A stretch of DNA of 64,000 bases, taken from CAVOHU01 sp963843385. GTDB taxonomy: Bacteria; Acidobacteriota; Vicinamibacteria; Vicinamibacterales; JAKQTR01. Both the position numbers and the translations under genes were made by a program. Each line of letters opens with the position of its first letter. Within the stretch, counting starts at the first letter, position 1. Below, in pieces: positions 34,436 to 42,400 of this stretch. Location: NCBI GenBank assembly GCA_963843385.1, contig CAWJJY010000001.1:320145-384144 (forward strand). Direction: 5' to 3'. Below the pieces are notes generated by a model. The model searched no databases, was not told the origin of the DNA, and saw only the letters and a program-made list of their open reading frames with translations.

Positions 34436-35839
34436 CTATGCGCGTTGCAGCACCGCCACGGTGGCACGCACCGGCATGCCGCGCTCGTAGCGCGGGGTGC
34501 CGGTGCCGATGTGCCGTGCGACGAAGCCGCAGGCGGCGCCGGTCGCACGCACGAACGCAGGCGAGTGCGTGTAGCGCCCGCTCCGGGTAATCGCGTACCC
34601 GGTACCGTTGCCTGCCTCGAGGGTGAACGCGAGCATCCCTCCGCTCTTCAACGAGCCGGCCGCGGCTCGAATCGGAATCGACAGATCCCCGAAATAGTTG
34701 AAGACGTCCGAGCTGAAAATCAGGTCGAACCTCTCCTGGTTGGCCTCGAGGATCCTGGCGAGGTCGCCGACGATCAGCTGGTCGTATGCACCGCGCAGCC
34801 GTGCCTTCGCGACCATGCCGGGCGACAGATCCACGCCAACCAGGCGACGTGCCGCGCCTCTCAAGACGCCGGCGGCGAGGCCTGTTCCGCAGCCGGCATC
34901 GAGGACAGTCAGTCCACGCGCCTTCTTCCTCTGTTGGTCGAGTACGCGTCGAACGGCGCGCCACAGCAACGCCGGGCCGCGGTAGCGCAGATTGCCGATC
35001 ATGTGCTCGTCGTAGAACGTCGAGAAGGCGTCGAACACCCGTTCGACGTAGTCGGATGGTGGCAGCGGCGGCGCTTCACCTCGAAGCGCGGCGGCACGGA
35101 AGCGCGCGGACGCGTGGCGCGGATCGATCGATAGCACGCGCGCGTACGCCTTCAGGGCCTGGGCGGTCCGTCCCGTGTTGGCAAGGGCGCTCGCCAGCTG
35201 AAAGTGGACCTCCGCGTCACCCGGCGCGATCCGCACCGCTCTTCGCAGCGCAATCAGGCACTCGTCGGGGCGGACAGCCCTCCAGCGGGCCGCAGCAAAT
35301 CTGACCAGCGCCCGCGGGTCCCTCGAGAGCGCCCGCGCCCTGGCTTCGGCCTGTCGCGCCTCATCGATGCGCCCGAGTTGCCTGAGTGCCGCGGCCAGGC
35401 GGCGGAACGCACCGGCTGAATCCGGGTTGATCTCGGTCACTCGCGAGAACGCCTCGGCTGCCCGACGGTGATCGCCGATTTCGGCGCAGGTCAGACCGAC
35501 GTTGGTGAACGCGTCTTCGAGCCTGTTGTCGAGCCGGCCCGCGGCCTCCCAGGCGACGATGGCGTCGCGCGTCCGTTTCAGTTGATGGAACAGGTTCCCG
35601 AGGTTCAGTTGGTAGACAGCGCTTCGGGGGTCCGCCGCGACCGACTGCCGGAGCAGCCGAAGGGCGCGGCGCGTCCGGCCGGACTGCTGCGACACGAGGC
35701 CGGCGTAGTGGAGGGCCCCTGCGTGCGCCGGTCTGCGCTCGAGCACCGCGCGAAAGTCGCGCTCGGACAGAGCCAGGTTCCCGTCCGTGAATTGCGCGAG
35801 CCCTCGATAGTAGATCGCCGTCACGCTCGGTTCGGCCAT
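34436..35839 (-). CDS. TPR-repeat SAM-dependent methyltransferase (paralogue)
   Basis: A 467-aa protein of the same length and domain order as the gene at 5238-6641. TPRs cover about residues 5-260 (IYYRGLAQFTDGNLALSERD, ALHYAGLVSQQSG, NLGNLFHQLKRTRDAIVAWE), then a class I methyltransferase with VLDAGCGTGLAAGVLRG, GVDLSPGM and DLIFSSDVFNYFGDL. The ATG at 35839 gives MAEPSVTAIYY; an ATG at 35962 would overlap the next gene. It is convergent with the precursor array, 20 bases away. Whether it modifies the exported peptides or an unrelated protein is open. Confidence 0.83.
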   Translation of the reverse strand: MAEPSVTAIYYRGLAQFTDGNLALSERDFRAVLERRPAHAGALHYAGLVSQQSGRTRRALRLLRQSVAADPRSAVYQLNLGNLFHQLKRTRDAIVAWEAAGRLDNRLEDAFTNVGLTCAEIGDHRRAAEAFSRVTEINPDSAGAFRRLAAALRQLGRIDEARQAEARARALSRDPRALVRFAAARWRAVRPDECLIALRRAVRIAPGDAEVHFQLASALANTGRTAQALKAYARVLSIDPRHASARFRAAALRGEAPPLPPSDYVERVFDAFSTFYDEHMIGNLRYRGPALLWRAVRRVLDQQRKKARGLTVLDAGCGTGLAAGVLRGAARRLVGVDLSPGMVAKARLRGAYDQLIVGDLARILEANQERFDLIFSSDVFNYFGDLSIPIRAAAGSLKSGGMLAFTLEAGNGTGYAITRSGRYTHSPAFVRATGAACGFVARHIGTGTPRYERGMPVRATVAVLQRA

Positions 35840-35867
35840 CTTCTGCCTCGGATGAGCAGATGAACCG

Positions 35868-36671
35868 TTACCGGTTCCCAAGCGCGCGCACCGGACCGCC
35901 AGGCGCACGGCCACGCGCTGCGGGCGACTGGTAGCTCCCCTGGCTGAGGGGCTCGATCTCACTGGACGCGATGTCGAAGTCGTCTGGGTAGTGAATCAGT
36001 CGAATCCTCGCACGTAGCGATGACGACAGCCCCAGGAGCTGCTCATACGGCGTGTGCATGTGGCCCGGACCCGCCTCGTGCACGATCAGGTCCGCCGCCG
36101 ACAGCCACTCGATGAGCGCGGGATCGAAGCTCGTGTCAGCGCTGTACCCGACGCTGGTCGTGTCCGCCTCGACGATCACGGCGGTTGTCGGCACGGAATG
36201 CACCGTCGGATGGCACCGTATGCGGAAGGCCTCGCATGCGACGGGCGCAGCTTCGTCGAGCGGGACCCAGTCGAAGAAATCCTCGAAGCGCCGCTCGACC
36301 GGCGCGCTCGGCGCGCCCTGGTTGGAAAACTGCATGCCGGCTGCGAGGTGTCCGTCCCACAGGCGGGAGGCAACGAGCGGGTGCGCCAGGAGCCGGATTC
36401 TGCGCCCCAGGACGTAGCGGCAATAGAATCCCAGGGTTTCCAGCCCTGAGCAGTGATCCGCGTGGAGATGGGTCAGCACCACCCCGGCGACCTCGTCGAG
36501 GTCCACCGATTGCCCCGACTGCTGGCCAGCTTCCCGCAGCATCTTGCGGATCGGATGCGGGCAGTCGATCAGGAGCCATCGTCGATCGGCTTCGAGCGCC
36601 AGGCAACTCGAGTAGAACCGAGCGGAGAAGGCGTCACCAACGCCCAGCGTCAACAGCCCCATTCCACTCAT
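35868..36671 (-). CDS. Metallo-beta-lactamase-fold hydrolase
   Basis: A 267-aa MBL-fold protein with the metal motif LTHLHADHCSGLE, a later His in HPTVHSVPTTAVIVE, the Asp in VGYSADTSFDP, and HEAG plus IHYPDD near the end. The order (HxHxDH, H, D, H) is that of RNase Z/cAMP phosphodiesterase-like members. It lies about 45 bases downstream of an FHA-GAF-cyclase gene on the same strand, which makes a cyclic-nucleotide phosphodiesterase role attractive but unproven. Its start is 28 bases upstream of the region of the TPR-methyltransferase gene and may share its transcript. Confidence 0.8.
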   Translation of the reverse strand: MSGMGLLTLGVGDAFSARFYSSCLALEADRRWLLIDCPHPIRKMLREAGQQSGQSVDLDEVAGVVLTHLHADHCSGLETLGFYCRYVLGRRIRLLAHPLVASRLWDGHLAAGMQFSNQGAPSAPVERRFEDFFDWVPLDEAAPVACEAFRIRCHPTVHSVPTTAVIVEADTTSVGYSADTSFDPALIEWLSAADLIVHEAGPGHMHTPYEQLLGLSSSLRARIRLIHYPDDFDIASSEIEPLSQGSYQSPAARGRAPGGPVRALGNR

Positions 36672-36716
36672 CGTCGATTCTCCCGTGCTTCGTCTGGCGC
36701 GTTCCGCCTCCGCCCG

Positions 36717-38616
36717 TCACTTCGTACTCACGTCCACGATGGGCACGAACGGATTGGGGCGCGATTCCAGGCACTCCCAGGCCCTCCGCAGCAGCTTCAG
36801 CGTGGGGATGTCGTATCTCTCCTCGCCCCCGGCCGAGGGCAACATGGGAGCCACCGTCTGGCACGCCCTCGACCATTCGCCCGCCTCGTACAGCGCCAGC
36901 CCTTCCTCGTAGGTGTCGCGCAAGTGCAGCCACTGATCCGAGGGGCGCTCACCCTGGAGTTCGTACAGGACCGCGGGCTGTTCCACGCCCGGCAGACGCA
37001 CCTGTCCAAGCCGGCGCGTATACATGGAGGGCGGGAGCAGGTCCCGAACCGCCCCGGTGACGAGCAGAGGGAGACCCAGGATCTTGGTTGCGTCCTGCAC
37101 GCGGCTGGCCACATTCACGGTGTGCCCGTGCGGGCCATATTTGAACTTGCGGCTGCTTCCCGTGTTGCCGACCTGGGCCGGGCCGCTGTTGATGCCGATG
37201 CCGAGCGACAGGGCGTCGCCGGCCTCCTGCCCCCATCGCTGATTGATCTGCGGCAGTTCACCGAGCATCGCCAGCGCCGCACGGCAGGCCCGGATCGCGT
37301 GGTCGGGCTGCTCGGTCGGCGCGTTCCACATGGCCAGGATGCCGTCGCCGGCGTAGTCCACGATGACGCCGCCCTGCGCGACGATCTGCTCGGAGAGGCC
37401 CTCCATCATGTCGCGCACCATGCGGCACGTGCGCGCGGCGCCAAGCCGCTGCGAGAGGGCCGTGAACCCCCGCAGGTCCGTGAATACCAGCGTCACCTCC
37501 TGCGACCGGCCTTCCAGGAGATTGGGGTTCTGCTCGAGTTCCCGGACCAGCTCGGGCGAGAAGAACTGCTCGAACTGGACCCGGGTCCGCAGGGCCGTCG
37601 ATCGCGCGAGGTTGGCTCCGACCGCGGCCGCCAGGAGCTGCACCAGCTGGGCTTCCAGCGGGCCAACCGAGCCTCGCGCGAAGATCCCCCGGCTTCGGGC
37701 CCCGTACAGGATACCCGCCACCTCGTCTCGAAGCCCGAAGATGGGCGCGGCCACGGCCGCCTCGACTCGCGCCAGGCTGAAACTCATCCGGGCCATCTGT
37801 TCGAGATCCTGGTAGAAGGTCCGCCTGTTCTTGGCGACGTACTCGACCATCGTCCGGCTGTAGCGCGCGGCTCCCTCGCCGTCGGCGCCCGCCGTGGCGG
37901 CAACCTTCCAGCCGTGTTCGTCCGCTAAGAGCACCATGCCCTGGTCCATGCCTACCAGATCCAGCATGGCCTGCGCCGTCCGCTGAAAGAACTCGGCCGA
38001 GCCAGGCGCCGCCTGCTGGAGTTCGACGATGGCGTGCAGCCACTCTGTGAGGTGCTCGACAGTATCGCCGGCGGGGGATGGACGGGCGGGGAGCCCGCCT
38101 CGATGCGGAGCACCCGGCGCCGGCTCGAGCGCCACCAGCCCTTCCTCGGTTGCTTCCGGGCGACCGGACGGCGATGACACGGCGACCTGCCCGGTGTGCC
38201 GCGCCGCCAGGTCCCCGGTTGTCGGCGCCTGCTCCGCGCCGAACGCGGTTTGCGCGTGCTCCTGCTCGTGCCGGGTGGACGAGACGGCGCGTCGAGCTTC
38301 CGAACCGCTCGAATCGATGGAAATCCTGGTGCGCCGGACGGTCAGGCACAACCGGGGGGGCGAGACTGCGCGACTGTCGTGTGGCGACCCGCTCGCCGCC
38401 GGCAACCTCGATCGCCTGTCTTGCGCTGAGGTTCTCGACGCGAACACTGCCATCGGGCAGTTCCTCGATGCGCAACTGGTCGCGCGACACCGAGGGGTCG
38501 TCGATGACGACCCGAGGGACCTCGCGGCGCGGACCGCGCCCGAACTCGATCGGGCCGTGATCGTGGTCGAACTGCTCCTGCTGCGTCGTGCCGGAAATCT
38601 GGATTCGAAGCGGCAT
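36717..38616 (-). CDS. FHA-GAF-adenylate/guanylate cyclase, frame broken at a G7 tract
   Basis: From the ATG at 38616 (GGAGG upstream) the frame encodes an FHA domain: MPLRIQISGTTQQEQFDHDH, IEFGRGP, DDPSVSRDQLRIEELPDGSV. After about residue 87 the family sequence continues in the next frame (RLCLTVRRTRISID), with the switch at seven Gs (38354-38360, + strand). Six Gs would join the two exactly. The second frame holds a GAF domain (MVLLADEHGWKVAATAG, EAAVAAPIFGLRDEVAGILY) and a class III cyclase (VTLVFTDLRGFTALSQRLG, VDYAGDGILAMWNAP, GIGINSGPAQVGNTG), then a short TPR-like tail. Full length would be about 632 aa. FHA would read phospho-threonine, GAF a ligand, and the cyclase would make cAMP or cGMP. 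Confidence 0.8.
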
Positions 38617-38682
38617 GGCCGGGCCTCCGGACTTGCCTCGCACTGCGGGGCCGAAGAAACGACGCAAGCTTAATCTTACCAA

Positions 38683-38694
38683 TATCCTAGGATA
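38683..38694. promoter_or_regulatory. AT-rich palindrome upstream of the cyclase gene
   Basis: TATCCTAGGATA is a perfect 12-bp palindrome in an AT-rich island (38670-38700) within GC-rich surroundings, 67 bases before the cyclase start codon. A promoter or operator is likely here, but I cannot assign the regulator. Confidence 0.4.
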
Positions 38695-38779
38695 ATTAGC
38701 GTCCGGAAAATGCGGTCCGTCCTGGAAACCGGGACCAGATTTCCGGCTCGGTCGCGCTTCCCTGTCTCCAATGCGGGTC

Positions 38780-38884
38780 GGAGTACTGCCGCGACCCTTC
38801 GCGGCTGTCACTGGTCGGGAGAACACGCATCACGCCGAGATCATCCCGATGGAAGGAGAGAGCTACCGACATCGCGAGGCGGAA
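38780..38884 (+). pseudogene. IS21-type istB C-terminal remnant
   Basis: The + frame reads ENTHHAEIIPMEGESYRHRE, matching the end of IS21 IstB ATPases (DR..HHAEII.xxGESYRLRE). The preceding codons fit only loosely and no Walker motifs remain. With IS21-like end sequences near 47700-47880 it suggests old insertion sequences on both sides of the cytochrome cluster. Confidence 0.45.
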
Positions 38885-39413
38885 CTCACGCAGAAGATAG
38901 CGGCGGGCGTCAGCATGACCAGACCGGCGCCGCAGATTCGGTCGACCAACTGTCCAGATTTCCGCGTTTCTTCACGAGCGGCGACAGCGAGACCTGGTGT
39001 CTCGAAGCTTGTCGAAAAGGGGAAGGGGACCGGCAGGCCCGGCGCACCTTCCTCCGGGCACGGCTCAGCCTGGCTTGAAATCTGGGTCTGAAGTACTTCG
39101 GGCGGGCCGGCGACGTTGCATCGCCAGCCCGCCCCCGGCCACGTTGGCAGTCCGAAGAGCCCCCAAGCCCTCGGCTGCCTGCCCACGGCCGCCCGCCCGG
39201 ACTCACCTGGAACCTGTCGCGGTCATTCCCGCGTGCCGCCCGCCGCCCGGGCGCCGCCGGCACGCTCATGTGATGCAGGGCGAATCTTCAGATCCGCCGG
39301 ACTCGCCGGGGCTGCCTTCGACTCCGCTCAGGCCAGGGATGCCCCGGCCTCGATCTGACACGCCCCCGGACGTCCGCGTGTCGCCGTTCGCCCATCGACC
39401 ATCCGCGCAGCCT
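38885..39413. other. Intergenic region, no gene seen
   Basis: About 530 bases downstream of the istB remnant. Frames are proline- and arginine-rich in all directions, as expected of GC-rich non-coding DNA. No promoter, terminator or repeat stands out. Confidence 0.4.
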
Positions 39414-42400
39414 CTACGAGCTCCCTCTCGGATGGCAGCTGTAACAGGCCACCGAGTCGTACCGGTACCCTGACCTTCCCACGTGGTGACTGTCGGTAGA
39501 CGACTTCGGATGGCACCCGGTCAGGCAGCTGAACGTCTTGTAGTTGTTCGGATCGATGTGGCACACCGAGCACGCGTTGCCGGCATGGCGACCCGACGAG
39601 ATCGGGAACGCCGAGTGAGTGAACCGGCCCAGCGTCCACGACGAGTCGGAGAACTGGTGACACACCTCGCACGTCGTGGGGAACCCGGCCCCGCGGTGAT
39701 TCGGGTTGGTCGTGTTGTTGTAGTTCGTCTGATGGCACGAGAAGCAGTCGCGCGGCGTGCCGTGATAGACGTTGTTGACATGGCACTGCGTGCACGGCGC
39801 GGTCAGGTGGCGTCCGAGCAGCGGGAAGATCGTGTTGTGGTCGAAGCTCGAGGTCCAGGTTGCAGACGCCGGGTTGTGGCACGAGTCGCACGTCGTCGGG
39901 AATCCCGCCGCCAGGTGATTCGGGTTGGTCGTGCGTTCGTAGTTCGTCCGGTGACAGCCGTAACAGACCCGCGGCGTGCCATGGTAGACGTTGTTGATGT
40001 GACACGCCGTGCACGGCTGGGTCGCATGGACGCCGACCAGCTGGAACACGGCATTGTGATTGAAGCTGGCCGTCCAGGTCGTAGCCGACGGGCTGTGACA
40101 CGAGTCGCATGTCGTCGGGAACCCCGCGGCGACGTGGTTTGGATTGGTGGTGCGCTCGTAGTTCGTCCGGTGACAGCCGTAACAGTCCCGCGGCGTGCCA
40201 TGGTAGACGTTGTTGATGTGACACGCCGTGCACGGCTGCGTGGCGTGGACGCCGACCAGCTGGAACACGGCATTGTGATTGAAGCTGGCCGTCCAGGTCG
40301 CAGCCGACGGGCTGTGACAGGAGTCGCATGTCGTCGGGAACCCCGCGGCGACGTGGTTCGGGTTGGTCGTGCGTTCGTAGTTCGTCCGGTGACAGCCGTA
40401 GCAGTCCCGTGGCGTGCCCTTGTAGACGTTATTGATGTGACACGCCGCGCACGGCTGGGTGGCATGCGTGCCGACCAGCTGGAACACCGCATTGTGGTTG
40501 AAGCTGGCGGTCCAGCTTGGCGACGCCGCGTTGTGGCACGAGTCGCAGGTTGTCGGGAACCCGGCCGCGACGTGGTTCGGGTTGGTCGTGCGTTCGTAGT
40601 TCGTCCGGTGACAGCCGTAGCAGTCTCGTGGCGTGCCCTTGTAGACGTTGTTGACGTGACATGCCGAGCACGGCTGGGTGGCATGCGTGCCGACCAGCTG
40701 GAACACGGCATTGTGGTTGAAGCTGGCGCTCCAGCTTGGCGACGCCGCGTTGTGGCACGAGTCGCAGGTTGTCGGGAACCCGGCTGCGATGTGGTTCGGG
40801 TTGGTCGTGCGGTCGTAGTCCGTCTTGTGACAGCCGTAGCAGTCCCGTGGCGTGCCCTTGTAGATGCCGTTCTTGTGGCACGACGTGCAGGGCTGGGTGG
40901 CATGCGTGCCGACCAGCTGGAAGAACTGAGAGTGGTTGAACGTCGTGTGCCAGTTCGGATCGGTCGGCCGATGGCACGTGTCGCACTGCGTCGAGAAGCC
41001 TGCCGAGAGGTGATTCGGGTTCAGCGTCTTCTCGTAGTCCGTCTTGTGGCATCCATAGCAGTCGCGAGGCGTGCCGCCGTAGACCCCGTTCTTGTGGCAC
41101 GAGGTGCAGGGCTGCGATGCGTGGACGCCGACCAGCTGGAACACGGTGTTGTGATTGAACGTGGACCGCCAGTTCAGGTCCGACGGCCGGTGGCACTGCT
41201 GGCAGGTCGTCGGGAAGCCCGCCGCCACGTGGCTCGGGTTCTTCGACTGCTCGTAATCCGTCCTGTGGCAGCCGTAGCACTCGGTGGCCGTGCCCTTGTA
41301 GACGCCGTTCTTGTGGCACACCGTGCAGGCCTGCGTGGCGTGCATGCCCACCAGCGGATACACGTTGCTATGGTTGAACTGGGTGTGCCAGTCCGGATCG
41401 GCCATCCTGTGGCAGATGTCGCAGTTGGTCGAGAAGCCCGCCGTCAGGTGGTTGGGATTCTGCGACCGGTCGTAATCGGGTTTATGGCAGCTGAAGCACT
41501 CGCGCGAGGTGCCCTTGTAAACGCCGTTCTTGTGGCAGGTTGCGCAGGCCTGGGCCGCGTGCACGCCGGGTAGCGGGAACACCAGGTTGTGATTGAACGG
41601 CGAGGCGTGCCAGCCGGAATCCGAGAAACGGTGGCAGCCTTCGCACGAGGTGGCGAAGCCGGCCGAGACGTGATTGGGATTCTGCGTCTTTTCGTAGTCC
41701 GTCTTGTGGCAGCCGTAGCAGTCGGTCGACGTGCCCCTGTAGACGCCGTTCTTGTGGCACGCGGCGCACGCCTGCGTCGTGTGCACCCCCGCGAGCGGGA
41801 ACACCAGGCTGTGGTTGAACGGACGCCCATGCCAGTCCGGATCGGAGTTCTGGTGGCACGAGATGCACGTGGTCGGGAACCCCGCCGCTGCGTGATTCGG
41901 ATTCTGGGACCGATCGTAATCCGTCTTGTGGCAGCCGAAGCAGTCGGTCGCGGTGCCCTTGAAGACGCCGCCCTTGTGGCACGCCGCGCACGGCTGTGTC
42001 GCGTGCATGCCGACCAGCTGATAGGTGGCCTGGTGATCGAACCTGGCCTGGGACCATGTCGTTTGTGACGTCAGGTGGCACGCCTCGCAGGAGGTTGGGA
42101 ATCCCGCGGACTGATGGGCCGGGCTCAGCGTCCGCTTGTAGTCCTCCGCATGGCACGAGATGCAGAGCACGCTGCTCGGCGCGAAGTTCTGGTCCTTGTG
42201 GCAGCCCTCGCACCCGAGCGCGCGGTGCGCCGGGGTGAGCTGGACGCCGGTCATCGTCGCGTGGTTCCAGTTCACGGCGGCCCACGAGGTCGGCCGGTGG
42301 CACTTCCCGCACTCGATGCCCAGGCGCGTCTGGAACCGATCGTCCTGGCGGCGGGTCCAGTGGCACTGGTCGCATCGCGTGGGTGTGCCCTTGAGGGTGC

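Noticed and set aside
39483..41573. A 696-aa open frame antisense to the cytochrome gene
   Set aside because: It mirrors the haem repeats on the opposite strand, is Val/Arg/Ala-rich without domains, and arises from GC-rich periodic sequence.
39560..42060. Minisatellite or CRISPR array
   Set aside because: The repeats are in-frame haem modules of one protein.
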